Positions 36,130 to 48,399 of a stretch of DNA of 64,000 nucleotides are shown here, piece after piece; within the stretch, counting starts at the first letter, position 1, and each line of letters opens with the position of its first letter. The notes beneath the pieces are model-generated. The model did not search any database. It saw only the letters and a program-made list of their open reading frames with translations, and was not told where the DNA came from. This DNA comes from Rallus limicola (taxonomy: Eukaryota > Chordata > Aves > Gruiformes > Rallidae). The stretch covers positions 2,108,001-2,172,000 of the forward strand of contig JAKCOZ010000010.1 of assembly GCA_022605955.1 (NCBI GenBank), read 5' to 3'. The position numbers were made by a program, and so were the translations under genes.

Positions 36130-38290
36130 GCTGCAACTTCATTCAACCTTGAAGCTTCTCCATCATTAGCAAAGTTTCTCTTATATTGGTTTTATTATCA
36201 TCTTGCTTTCATAACTCTACGTCTTTTTCAAAGTGGAGTCAGGCTGTATGGAGCAAATTCTGCTGGACACAGGTAGCTGTTGCCAACATACACAACGCAG
36301 GGAATAATTGTGAATCAGAATCCCCAGCAAAAGAAGGTAGTGGCTTTGGGCTCAGTCAATTACTACTCACTAGTGATCCAAAAGACAGACATGAAATGGC
36401 AGCAGAACTGTAGGATCTCAAATTTTCATATAACTTTCTTAGAACTCTGATTAGTCTGTACTGTAGCTGCAGATATTCCCTCCCATACATGAGAATAACC
36501 TCAAGACAGAAAAGCATGTGACAGTGGCTATTTTTAACATCCTGGTGATTACTAATTAATTTGGCATAGAAGTAGTTCAAATGTTAGGGCTGTCACAATA
36601 GAGACAGGTGAACTGATCCAAGGGTAGTACGACAACCCAAGCCATATCTTTCATCGATATTGATTGTTACAAGTGGTTTTACATAGCTGGCGTTCCCTAA
36701 ATCAAAGAAGTCTATCGATTGTACAAATGCTTGGGGTTTTCTAGTCTACACATAAACAGAGAAAAAATTTTCTCCATGCTATGCCAGTGTTTGCTCTGTG
36801 TATGGAAAGTTCACCTACAGCAATGAGATATAAAGAAAAAACTGAGACACTATACAGTGGCACATCTAAAAGACTTAAAGACAGATTCCAGAGGAATCCC
36901 TTCTGACTGATCCTTGATGAGTTCTGCAAAAGCTCAGGAGAGCAAGTAAGAGAGAATCTTGCACAAGAGAGTAGGCAAAAGCATGTTTGGTAAATCAGAA
37001 AGGGATTTACCCTGAGTGGAATGATACAAATGAAAGAAATAAGGGATGTATTCTACTTATACACTGATACCAATTTCAGGGATTTATCAGTATACATTTT
37101 TTTCCACAGAAGACGTCATAGGAATGCTCCATGTTTTCTTGGCTCAGTGTTTTGGTATCACACTTTAATCAGATATTATAATTGTTATCACATTTAGCAT
37201 TATTTTTGCTGCACATTAATCTATAGTTTGTAATACAGTTATTCTAGTAAATTTCCATGTTATTTCAGAGTCATTAAATATGTGATGATGATGATACAAA
37301 TGGGGATCTATGACACAAAGCAATGAGGAAAAAAAAAGCAAATTCTTTTTCATTCAATACACAGCTGTACCAAGAATTAGGGGTATTCTTAGAAAAGTCT
37401 TGACTAGGCTTGCAAAACTCTATGTGCATTCAGAAGGTTACCTTGCTATTAATTTCAAGATAGTTGTTTGCAGCATCCCTCCCCTCTGTTTACTGGATTT
37501 GGCCCCATGCAAGGGTTTGGTACACTACTTGTTCAGGTTGACTTTTCAGTGGTTTTCAGGATCTTCTAGTTCTCCATGTCTGTCAGTGTTTATGAGATCG
37601 ACTATGTCTGACACTTGTGTTACTGAGACTGCCATAACCTAATCACCAAAATACCAAACTTCACAGAAATAGCAGACCATGGTTATTCTCATCCAAAATC
37701 TACATATGAGGTATTTAGTAAAAAAAGACTTCATCTCATGTATTCCTTCATCTGCATAATTGAAGCTGTTTATAGAACTGCAGATCAATTAAAGAAATGC
37801 AGCTCATTCTGGTGAAAAGAGTCTGCACTCCAAGCTTCTCAGTATATGACCCCAGCCAACATCATATATGGCAAATGAAACACCAACTGCTCTGGTTTGT
37901 GATTGCCTAATGGTTTAGGCAGGACCCTGTGAAAGTCTTCATATTAATATTCAAACAGCACAACAACCATCTCTCTACCACGACGGAAGAGGCAACATGG
38001 AAGAACCAGAAGCAGTAAAACATGGTAGAGAAACACTGGCAGGTTTTGGCAGTCTTGTAACATGCTATGTTTCACAGTGTAGAATGATCCCTACTGGTTC
38101 TGGTGCAAGTAAACTCGTAGTATTATTTAAGTAAAATTCCAATCATAAAAACATGATTTAATGATAGCTAATTTACAGTAAAGCGTTCTAATCTGAATGC
38201 AAAGCGTTGTAAAATGAATGAACTCAAGGTAAATCACAACAGATTTCCAATGTAGAAAAAGCCTAATGATTTCAGAACTAAGCATGCTCT
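36130..38290. other. Intergenic DNA, no gene seen
   Basis: AT-rich unique-looking sequence. No repeat or coding exon is recognised. Confidence 0.65.
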
Positions 38291-38350
38291 GTGTTATTAA
38301 CTTTATTATTAACTGTGTTATTAACTGTGTCCTTAACCTTTATTAACCCT
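38291..38350. repeat. Short imperfect tandem repeat of TGTTATTAAC units
   Basis: 'gtgttattaacttt', 'attattaact', 'gtgttattaactgtg' and 'tccttaacctttattaac' form about four imperfect copies of a 12-17-base unit. Confidence 0.75.
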
Positions 38351-38640
38351 GCGATCGTTTTTACCTTTGTAATTACGCAATTCTGAGCAAACCAACAGTC
38401 TCGAAAGGAAAACATCCAGAAAGGATTTCATATTCAAATGTGGAGAAAAGGTGGCACACTTGTAACGTACGCAATTCTGCCAGTTACGTGTTAAGTCCCT
38501 ATAGATGTACGCTGGGTTTTACTGCTCTGTGTTCACACCCTGCGCTACGAATGGCGTTCATGTCTCCGGCAATGAGCAGCTGCTGCCATCTATGGGCGAC
38601 GTTACGGCAACGCGGGAATTAGGCTATACCCCCAGCAAGG
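38341..38640. promoter_or_regulatory. Isolated CpG-rich patch
   Basis: By eye about 17 CpG dinucleotides in 300 bases (for example 'gggcgacgttacggcaacgc'), while the surrounding kilobases have roughly one per hundred bases or fewer. GC content is only moderate, so this is a CpG cluster rather than a classical island. No coding exon, TATA box or donor stands out. It may be an unmethylated enhancer or minor promoter. Confidence 0.35.
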
Positions 38641-38950
38641 GATTAGGAGTATCTTCTCTGGAAATGAATGGTCAGCATTTTACCACATACAAACACTGTT
38701 ACAAGAACACTCAGGGCCTGTTATCTCAGATATAGATAGGCAGATTACCGGTAAGGAAGTGTAAACAAAACGGATTTTGTTCAGCTCTGCTTCGTTTGCA
38801 GACAGGTAACAGCTGTAGTATACTTGATGCCCATACTCTGCACCGCACCACCGTGCTGACCACTAACTGTGCTGCCTGCCATACCTACTCTTCCACTTGA
38901 CCTGCGACAGCTCTTTACAACAGCATCTGTTACAGATGTCTTAACATAAT
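38641..38950. other. Intergenic DNA, nothing seen
   Basis: Moderate GC, no gene or repeat recognised. Confidence 0.6.
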
Positions 38951-39920
38951 ACAGACTCACAGAACAGTAAGGGCTGGGAGGGACCTTTTGTGATCATCTA
39001 ACCCGCCCCCAATCCCCCCACCCCTACTTGCTAAAGTAGGTTCACCTAGATCAGGTTGCACAGGATCTTGTTCTCATGGGTTTCGAGTATCAAGGTCCCT
39101 TCCAACCCCTACAATTCTGTGATTCTATGATTTTCAGAGAAAGGAGCTCCATAACCTCTCAGGGCAGCCTATTCCAGCACTATGTCCCCCTCAAAGTGAA
39201 GTTTTTCCTCATATTCAGGTGGAACTTCCTTTGTTCCTGTTTCTGTCCATTACCACTTATTCTGCCATGGGACACCACCAAAAAGAACCTGGCTCCATTC
39301 TCTAGGTATTTATACGAATTTATCAGATTCCTTCTTGGTCTTCTATAGACTAAAATGTCCCTGCTTTTCCATCCTTTCCTCATATGAGAGATGTTCCAGT
39401 CCCCTAATGATCCTTGTAAGCCCTCCACTGGACTCTCTCCAGTAGTTCCCTGTCTTTCTTGAACTGCAGAGCCCAGAACTGGACACAATATTCCAGGTAT
39501 GGCCTCACCACAGCAGAGCAGAGGTGGAAGATAACCTCCCTTGACCTGTTGGCCACATTCTTCTTAATGTACCCCAGGATACCTACCACTGGACTTCTTG
39601 GCCACAAGTGCTCACTGCTGGCTCATGGAGAGTTTACTGTGCACCAGGACTCCCAGGCCCTTCTCCACAGCACTGCATCCCAGCAGAACAACCCCTAACC
39701 TGTACAGGTGATGGGGTTAGTCATCCCTCATTGACATTTGTTTCCTCTCTGCCCAACTCCCCAGCCTGTCCACATATGGCTGAATGGTTGCACAGCCACT
39801 GCTCCCCATTTGTATCATCAGCAAACTTGCTGACGGTACACTCTGCCCCCTTGTCCAGGTCAGTGATGACTATGTTGAGTAAAACTGGACCCCCCAGTAC
39901 TGACCCCTGCCCACAAGATC
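38951..39920 (-). mobile_element. CR1 LINE, 3' 0.97 kb, with nested insertion
   Basis: Reverse complement gives CR1 ORF2 and 3' UTR: translated cues include KFADDT at about 39815-39830 (plus-strand 'gtatcatcagcaaacttgct') and GSVLGGPVLLNIVITDLDKG for motif B. At the 3' side 'acagactcacagaacag' is the octamer tail. A separate plus-orientation CR1 tail of about 43 bases interrupts it at 39092-39134. Stops break the coding part, so it is inactive. Confidence 0.93.
39092..39134 (+). mobile_element. Tiny CR1 3' tail nested inside an opposite CR1
   Basis: 'aaggtcccttccaacccc' followed by 'attctgtgattctatga' is a plus-oriented CR1 terminus. On both sides the host CR1 continues in minus orientation ('gggtttcgagtat' before, 'cagagaaaggagctcc' after). 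Confidence 0.8.
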
Positions 39921-42900
39921 CCATTGTAAACCATGCAGGGAAAGTAATGAAAAATGTTACTCCTATCTTTCATGACTGTCTTCAGTGCTACAATGAGTGT
40001 TCAGATCTGAACATCCCATTTTGAGATATCTCAGTGTAAGATAATGTAAAGTTATGTGCACTGCTCCCAAAAAATTAGTTTCTGCTCCATTCTGCCCATT
40101 AGCCTTCTAATTTTCCTGTCTCCAGCACATCTCGCCTTCTATGGTAGACTTCTGATCTTCCCATGAGTATTTTTAACTGAGTAAAGTAATAGAAACTTGG
40201 CTTAGCAAGAAAGATGTCAGCCTTCTGCCTTGCTAGTGAATTAGAACAGCTCACAGGAAAGTCTGACAGGCACCAGACCTGCACAAAGAAAGGGAACTGG
40301 AACAAGGGAGAGCAGAATGAAGTAGGGCAAGAGAAAAAAAATAAATCTGTAAGACATGCTACCTTCAGGAGCAAGACAGCATCTGATCAGCTTTGCCAAC
40401 TGTAAACTGTAAAACTTCAGATTCACAACCTGTTTTCACATAAACATGTTGAAAAAAAATCAGTCTGGATGAGAAATGTATTTTTTTTACTTGTTCAACT
40501 GTCTGTCTTTAAATAAGAAATGTAGGCAATTACTGTGAGAAGAGATTAAAGGCTTTATGTTACACTTAATAGACATCTCCACACAAATAATACATCGAGA
40601 AAGTACTGGACAGAGAAAAATAAGTTTGGTGGTTCTCTTTCCAGAAGTACAATTGGTCACTTGTCGAGAGTACCTCTGGACCTTGGGTGATCACTGACAG
40701 CAAGCTCTACAGAGGTAATTTTTAACATCTACTCTAGGGCTGGAGTAAAAATTTCATACTTAAGTTCAAGAGAGTGACACAAGGAACCCAACACCCAGTG
40801 GTCAAAAAAAAAAAAAAAAAGAATGAGATACCTTAAATATGTTAGAACCTATCTAAGTATAGGTGCAACATTTCTACGTTGAATACCATTTAAGTTCAAA
40901 ACTTGAATCCAAATATATCAATGCAAGGTCCTGTAAGGAAATTAGAAAACACTACAGACACACTGTTCTTAACAGTATGCTCTGTAAGTCAACGAGAGTA
41001 TCATCAGAAAAATACACTCAGAATATAATTTATATACTGAAATGTATTCAAGTGTACAGTATCCCAAGTAAATCAAGTACTTAATTTACTAGCTGCATGA
41101 GACTCATAAAAAGGCCAAATTAATTTCCTTGAAGAAATTTACACAGTTAATTAAATCTGTCATGAAAGAAACAGCAATATGCCTTACAACAAAATCGAAT
41201 ATGTTAGTGAATATGAATAATGTTAGCTTAAAAACCAGGTGGAAGACTGACATATTTGTAGTACAAGAATTTATGGGAGCATTACTCCCTCAAGCATGTA
41301 TTATTCAGGCTTCTCTGCCAAATCTGTTGTGATGGGTTGCAGTGAAACAACGCTGATTAGATGAAAGATGCTAGCACATAATCAAATACTGATTTAAGAA
41401 TAATTCTTAAACTATATACAGGTATTATATTGGCAAAAAAAAAAAATGCTATACAAATCAAATTGCTAATCTGAGCCAAACGTGGCTAGCAAACATTTCA
41501 AAGTAGCTTCTTTACTGGAACTACTTCAACTCAGCAGTTATATTTAGGGACAGGGAATGCTAAGGAGGAGAGAATTAGTCCAAACCCCTGGCTAAGGGAT
41601 AAATAGAGTCAGCAGAAATTAGTGAAACTGATATTGGTGATTTCCTTGGGACCAGCTGAACTCTAGTCTGCAGTGAAGCAGTGGGATCTCTAGTAAAACT
41701 ACTCTCTTCTGGAAATTAGTTACTTTCAGAGTTTTCAAATTCACTTGTTGCAAGTGCTTGACAAGGATCTTGTAGTTCTCTGTGACACAAACATCTTACC
41801 TAAGTCTCTAAGGTTAGGAAGTTTGTCCACTTTTATATCAAATGTATAGAGTTCATACATGAATGCTTACCCTAAAATCTGAGGTCATTAAAGGGGCTCC
41901 TTTATTTGGCTTCAGAAAACCAGCAATCTGAAGCAACAGCTTAGAAAAAAACAGAAATGCAAAAGTGAGTCACTAAGAGTGCCACAGAAAGTCTAACATC
42001 AAAGATGAAACTTGAACAGTTTTCCATATATAAGACACAACTAAGAGACATCTCTCATTTGAGTATTTGCTATTGTAGTACTGTCACTGCCTGCTTGCAC
42101 TTTTAATGCTATCACCTAAAATTCAGGCTCACTTCACTGCTTTTCAGTACATTAAAACACAGCAATGTAACGTATTGTCTGCTTCTTGGGTTTAGAGTTC
42201 AACTTAAAACGTCTTAACTTTCAGAAAAGTGCTCAATATCTACAGAGTCTTACAAAGGTCTCTGATTAACCATCTCACAGAGTGCTCAAAATCACTATTT
42301 TAAAAAAATCTAAGCCATAATACTCCAGAGAAAACACATTTCTGTTTTAGTTTTTGGAAGCGAAGAAAAATGCCATGTAATTACATCCAAAGCCAAGTCT
42401 CAACACCACAACACCACCCCACTCCCTGCGGGGTGCTGCAGAAACAGTCATTTTGGTAAGAGTGACAGAATTATTGTAACTGTCAAGGAAACATTCCAGC
42501 CCACTACAGGTTTCTCAGGGTGCTCAGGAAGATCCAGCTCTCACTGCTGCAACAGTCTGGTCTAAGACCAAAGCCAGAACAGAACCAGAGAGGGACCAAA
42601 GCAGAAGATTACATATTATTTCTATTTGGGTACGCCAGCTGTTAATTATAATCTAAATACAAAGTGGGTGGAGGGGTTTTTTTAAATGCATATATAGAGG
42701 AAACTTGAACTGGATGTTACTATCCTGTGCATGATAATCACAGTTGGAGATAACAGATCCACCAACAGAGGAGCTCCTGAACTGTGAATGAAGAACATGG
42801 CAAAATACAGGAATTTTATCATATATATAAAAGATGGAAATACACAAATAATAATGATCTAAGATACAAAGAATTATTACAAACAAAATGGTATGTAATT

Positions 42901-43600
42901 CAGGTACCTTTACTGAGATTAAAGGTAAATCAACTCCAACGATACTGATATACAAAAGGGATGATGTATTAGCTTCCATTACCCAAAAAAAGGTATTGAA
43001 AAAGCAACTAATAATGAATATTAGTGTAATTTATTATGACTCACCAGAATTCAAACACAATTTACATAAATTTCATTAGTTTACTAAAAGTTATCATCAC
43101 AAGTACAAACCCTGAAAAACTGCACAAGAACATGACTGCTGTTTATACATTCTGCTAGTTTGTGCCAGGGCACTGTACTTCTTATCATAAGTGTTGTTAT
43201 TAGTGATACACTTCAAACTCACCAATCTGTGAAAACGTGCAGGAACAAATATTTTAGTCCCTTTTCAATTCATGCAGGAAGATCCATTCCTTCCATTTTG
43301 ATTGGTAGCAACATTCACTATTTAGAACACAAAATACTTCTCATTCACCTACTCAAAACCACAAAAAGGACAAGACGTGAATATCAAGTAAAAATTTGCT
43401 CTCAGTATCATTTGTGCAGTTTCTAATTACAGTTAAGTCTCAGGTAAAGCAAAGTTCTAGATGTCATGAAAAGAATGGAAATATTCAGTAGAAACAGGTG
43501 AATTAAAAATACCCCATTAGAAAATGAAAGGCTTGCTTTCGGTGAAGAGCATCTGGAATGATTCTATGCTTTTAAGACACAGAAGAATGGCTTGTTTAAA
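39921..43600. other. Intergenic DNA, no gene seen
   Basis: AT-rich sequence with A-runs near 40806 and 41435. No coding exon or repeat family recognised. Confidence 0.65.
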
Positions 43601-44012
43601 CTGGTGAAGAGTTTAGAGAACAAGTCTTACAAAGAGTCATTCAGGGACTGGGGTGATTTAGTCTAAGGAAAGAGAAGCTCAGCTGAGATCTTATTGCTCT
43701 CTACAAGAAGGATGTTGTAGCAAGGTGCATGTTGGTCTCTCCTAGCAAGTGACAGAGCAAGAGGAAATAGCCACAAGTTGTGCCAGGGGAGGTTTAGGTT
43801 GGGTATTAGGAAAAATTTATTTACCAAAAGGGCTGTCAAGCATTGGAAGAGGCTGCCCAGGGAAGTGGTTGAGTCGCCATGGCTGGATGCATTTAAAACA
43901 TGTATAGATGTGGTGCTTAGGGACATGGCTTAGTGGTGGACTTGGCAGTGCTAGGCTAACAGTTGGACTTGAGGATCTTAAAGGCCTTTTTCAATCAAAA
44001 TAATGCCATGAA
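43601..44012 (+). mobile_element. CR1 LINE 3' fragment
   Basis: 'ctggtgaagagtttagag', 'gagatcttattgctctctac', 'caagttgtgccaggggagg', 'ggacatggcttagtggtgg' and 'ttggacttgaggatcttaaa' are the CR1 3' end of a different subfamily from the 17-kb and 27-kb copies. The octamer tail is decayed. Confidence 0.93.
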
Positions 44013-45821
44013 TGTCAGCTAATCTTGTATCCCCATAAAGCAAGCAAGCTAGGGAACACAGGAGATCTTCAAATTCTTGAAACTACTAGATAAGCTCTTG
44101 CTTGTTACTTTATTGCTATTGACACAGAGCTTCAATTGTAAGAATGTAAATTAAAGAATATTAAGGTCCATTAATGATGAGTACCAATTAGTTACATGTA
44201 TCAGATATTTATTCAATAGCTCCTTTGTTAAGTTTACTAGTAATACATGCAAGAAAACAATTAATTCCTGGATTGCAGGTAAAGCCTACCACACTTCCTG
44301 GTGCAGTTTTCAACTGTACCAACTTGTACTCTCCTACATAAGGCCTGAACACAATTGAAGAGCTGGCACAACACAGTGACCACTCCCAACAGCCACTCCA
44401 GAGAAAACGGTTAGGTTTCACTCCCTTCTCCACTACATAGTCATCAACAGATCTTCATGACACAACCTAACCATAACACTCATATTCTTTATACCAATTT
44501 GTGAAAGCACCTCTCTAAAACACTAAAAAGACTGTGCTGCAGCCTACCATACACTTTGAACTAAAAAAGGACCAAAAAATTTACTATATTGTCTTAGAGC
44601 TACCAGGGCATCACATGGGGTCAGAGGTAATACAGACCTGAACACCTTATGCCACGGGGCATAGAAGAGTCTCTGGCCATACTTACTCAGCAATACAGAC
44701 ACAACCGAAGACATAGTCTGGGTCTCTCCAAACCAGCTTTCCAGAGTCATAGGTATCTGTGAAAGTAGTGCTCAGTCCAGAACAGTCCACAGAACACACA
44801 CAACAAGACTCAGAATACTACCCGGTACCTTTTAACAAAGGTAAGACCTATATAGATAAATACCAAAGCAAGAATGTTCCACAGGAGTGGTACAGGCAAA
44901 ATTGAGAGAGTGTATTTCCAATTTACCTAAGATATACAGTACATTACAGTCTTGAATAATCCTAGGAAATTGGCACATTCTGCACCACAGATAAACTAAA
45001 ACCAACTGTTAGTCCTTGCCAATTTACCCATTGCACTTGAGATTGATACACCTACCTTGACAGGTAAAAACATGGACTGAGTAAGTATGTAAACTATTCC
45101 ATAACATATTTTTTTTTTCATTAATTCTGTTGTCTGAGGAATGTTATCATCTTAGACATTTCTTTGTGTGCTTCAATTTCTAAGGCATTGCATTGTTTAG
45201 GGCTTATTTGGACATTAGATTAAGGTTCAAACGTTACCATTACTGCAGTAACTTGAAATTTATACTGACTCATCCTGCTGAAGTAATTTATTTCATAATT
45301 AAAAATCAGAAATCATTCCTGTGTTGCTTTGAAGGTGATAACAGGAAAAAAATCTGACTCTGAATTAATTTTGGAAGGTATTTTAAAGGAGGTTCCATTT
45401 ATTTGGCCCTGCTGTTACAATTTGACTTTTGAGCTTTTTTTCTTGTACCCTAGAAAGAGGAAATTAACATACAGTGTTTTAATTTATAAGTAACTAATAT
45501 TACTTATTAACTCATTAATAGAACGAGTCATATTAGGTTAATAATAAAATATTATCCCATTTCCAAACACTGATGAAGAATTGAAAAACAGCTTACATGG
45601 ATGATCAGGCATATATTGTAATGCCCTAAACAGCTAACATTGAGAATGGCAGGTTAATAACCTCAAGTAGATCAAATAAAAAGGTAAGATACTTGAGTTA
45701 CAGAACTTCTTATCAAGAACAACAGTTTTCTACAAACTACAAAGAAAAAAGTCTTTTAAAAAAAAATCTCCTAATAAGCAGAAATAACATAGGAAACTGA
45801 GATAGGATGTGTGAAATAGTA
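44013..45821. other. Intergenic DNA, no gene seen
   Basis: AT-rich, unique-looking; no feature recognised. Confidence 0.65.
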
Positions 45822-46038
45822 TAAAGCTGGGTGAGGGGAGCTCGGATTGGGTATTGGAAAAATATTCACCAGCACTGGAACAGTCTTCCCAGGGAAGTGG
45901 TCATGGTCCCACATCTGTCAATGTTCAAGAAGCATTAGAACAATACTCCTTGACGTATGATTTAGCTTTTAGGTGAAATCAAGGGTTGGATTTAACAATT
46001 CGTATGGGTCCCTACCAATTCAGGATTCTATGATTCTG
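45822..46038 (+). mobile_element. CR1 3' fragment, diverged
   Basis: 'ggattgggtattggaaaaat', 'cccagggaagtggtcatgg', 'tgttcaagaagcatt' and a tail 'caggattctatgattct' identify an old CR1 end. Confidence 0.9.
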
Positions 46039-47090
46039 GTTTTGGATTCAGAGTATAGGTATTTAAAGTTAGAAGGGTATAATCTTAATAAAGGTGCTAC
46101 TTAAATTAAATAATTAAGAGGGGGGGAAAGCACAAAAGTCAGAAGCTAAACACAACGATGGCTATGAATGTTGTAACTGCTTTGTTCTTTTGACTCTCTT
46201 TCTTCCTCCTTGCCAACACCCCTTATTCCACAAGCAGGCAAAGATACACTATATAACCTATGTTTCAGGAATACCATAGTAATAACATGTCTGCACATGA
46301 ACATCCCAACCACTTGTCCCCTTCAGAGTACCTGCTCAGATTTTATAATTTCTTAAGCCAGTGCCAATATGAAGTTGTGTTCATATTATCCAGCTCTCAC
46401 GGTACAGATTCATAGCAGTATTACTTTTGCAGACTGTAATGTGATAAGACCAGATTCTGTTCCTATTCTTCCTGCTTATTCTACGGAATTCAGCACTATT
46501 CAGAATCAGGTTTTGTATCTGTTTTATACCAAGACGTTACAAATCTGCACCACGGTTTAATCATTAATCCAACTCCTAGACAACCAACACAGAGAGCCCT
46601 AAGGGATACCAGAATGAACCATACTAGGCCCACAGTCAATATAATGCAAATACTTTGGACAGACAGAAATAAAACCAGCTAGACATTCAATGTTCAGGAG
46701 CTTGTCTTTAAAACAGATTGTTTTAGAAAGCAGGCAATACAGGCTAGTAAAAAGGCAAGGCACTTTCATGGCTGAAGACGGCCATACATACTTTTTCTTC
46801 AGTATTTATTTTCTTTAGTACTTTCATAGTTACAATTTACAGGACTTCAAGACCACTTCATTAAATCTGAGAGTAAGCTTGCTGCTTTAACCAGAAAGTT
46901 GGTACAAACCCATCATCATTCACAGCTCAGCTGAACCGTTTCCTACGTCAGCCAAAACAAAGCAACAAAAAGGGAAGCCCAGCACGTTGAAACCTGTTTT
47001 ATTTTCTATGTACTTTTGCAGAACGCAATTAGTTTTTCTTCACCAATGAATGAAATACTTCGAGTTAATGGTTTAGGACGGTTGGCAAGA
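46039..47090. other. Intergenic DNA next to CpG island
   Basis: AT-rich to about 46.9 kb, then GC rises toward the island. No gene recognised. Confidence 0.6.
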
Positions 47091-48240
47091 GCCTTTTGCT
47101 TAACAACGCTGTGACGGGAGGAATACAACAGCCCAAGTCCGCTCCGGCTGGCACAAGGCGCTGGCAGCACGGCCACCGCCTCACAGAGGAGTTGGGGCTG
47201 GAACGGGTCTCCCGCCTAGTCCAACCCCCCTGCGCGAGGAGGGGCGGCGTCAGTCAGCGCGTATGGCGACCGTTGGCACTGCCCACACAGAACACAAACA
47301 CGCAGCCAGCGCTCCCCACCCCGGGGCTGTCGTTCGTCTTTCGCTGCAGCGCTCGCAACGAGGCGGCCCCCTGCCCCTCACCCTGCAGCCGTTCGGAGCC
47401 GCGCAGCGCTGCCCGCGGAACGCCGCCGGGCGGGGCGCTGCCCACCGCGCCACTGCAGCGCGGCTCTGCTCTCCGGCCATCACCAGGGCTCCGGTTGTGC
47501 TCACCCTCTCCGCAGCCGCGGGCAGCCCCGTAGCTCCTGCGCTTGCGGTAGCGCACGACAGCGCCAGCTAAGTACCTGGTGCGTCGCTGCGGGGTTGCGG
47601 CACGCTTCGCCGCGGCGCCGGTCCTCCCAACTTCCGCGAGCGCCAACCTTCTGCGCGGGCACCGAGATGCTCCCTCACCTCAGGCACCAGGCGGAGCGGA
47701 CGGAGCGACGGCGAAGCAAGCCCCGGCCCCACAGCCGCGACCCAGGCACCACCGCCGGGAGCGCTGCCCCGCCGGGGCGGCAGCCCCTGCGCCCCGGGCG
47801 CTGCGGCGGCGGGAAAGCCGCACGCTACCCAGCTCCCGCCCCCACAGCCCTGGTCACGCCTCCGGCAGGTTCCCATTCCCTGCGGAAAAGCGGATGCGGG
47901 AGCGCTGGCCGGCGGCTCGGCGCTTTGCTTGGAGAGCTTGTCGGAGGGGCGATAATGGAAGAGGACGAGGAGTATCTACTCGCCCCGGGGCAACTCGGTC
48001 ACTGCCTCGCTGCCCCGCGTCAGGGAGCGTATGTTGCGTCAAGGGTTAAAGGGACTCGGAACGATGCCCAGCTCGTCGCCCGGTCGCGTTCAGTCACTGG
48101 GCTGTCACGATGAGGGATGCACACGTACCGCCATGCACGGCCAGCCCAGTCGCGCTCCTCGAACTACCGCGGCCGCGCTCCATGGGAACGGTGCTGGCTG
48201 GATCAGTGAAAGGGCGGTTTGTTAAAGCAACAGACACACG
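47091..48240. promoter_or_regulatory. Strong CpG island, probable promoter of an unidentified transcript
   Basis: About 1.1 kb of very GC- and CpG-rich DNA in an AT-rich setting, the strongest promoter signature after SLC9A3. Open frames run in all directions, as expected from GC content, and none matches a protein I recognise. On the minus strand an ATG at 47876-47874 (GGGA before, G after) is followed by 65 codons to a strong donor (CCTGAG then GTGAGG, exon end 47679). On the plus strand no donor is as good; 'cgctggtgataa' near 48258 is moderate. By human synteny the CEP72 promoter would lie on this side of SLC9A3 and point right, but I cannot find a CEP72-like N-terminus. It may be bidirectional. 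Confidence 0.75.
47182..47232 (-). mobile_element. CR1 3'-end relic inside the CpG island
   Basis: 'cacagagga', 'ggggctggaacgggtctcc' and 'cctagtccaacccccctgc' align with the reverse complement of a CR1 3' end. It has more CpGs than the other CR1 copies here. Confidence 0.6.
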
Positions 48241-48370
48241 GTTATTTTGGATCGCTGGTGATAAATTCTGTCTGCAAAGCGCTTGTAAATACCACGAACA
48301 TGAGTAACAGCCTGGCTGCTGACGCGTTAAGAGACACACAGCGACTCTACAGAGATCTGCAGCTTCCCGG

Positions 48371-48395
48371 GAGCCACTCGGTGTTACCGAGTGCT
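48371..48395. other. Hairpin-forming inverted repeat
   Basis: CACTCGGT (48375-48382), loop GTT, ACCGAGTG (48386-48393). The stem extends by GAG/CTC across a single bulged C. No poly(T) run or transcript context follows, so function is unknown. Confidence 0.7.
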
Positions 48396-48399
48396 CAAA

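Noticed and set aside
39608..40024. 138-codon plus-strand frame
   Set aside because: Antisense to a CR1 ORF2 remnant; the RT motifs are on the minus strand.
47096..48113. Several 100-170-codon frames on both strands of the CpG island
   Set aside because: Low-complexity Ala/Arg/Pro/Gly translations expected from GC content; none matches a family I know, so none is called as a gene.
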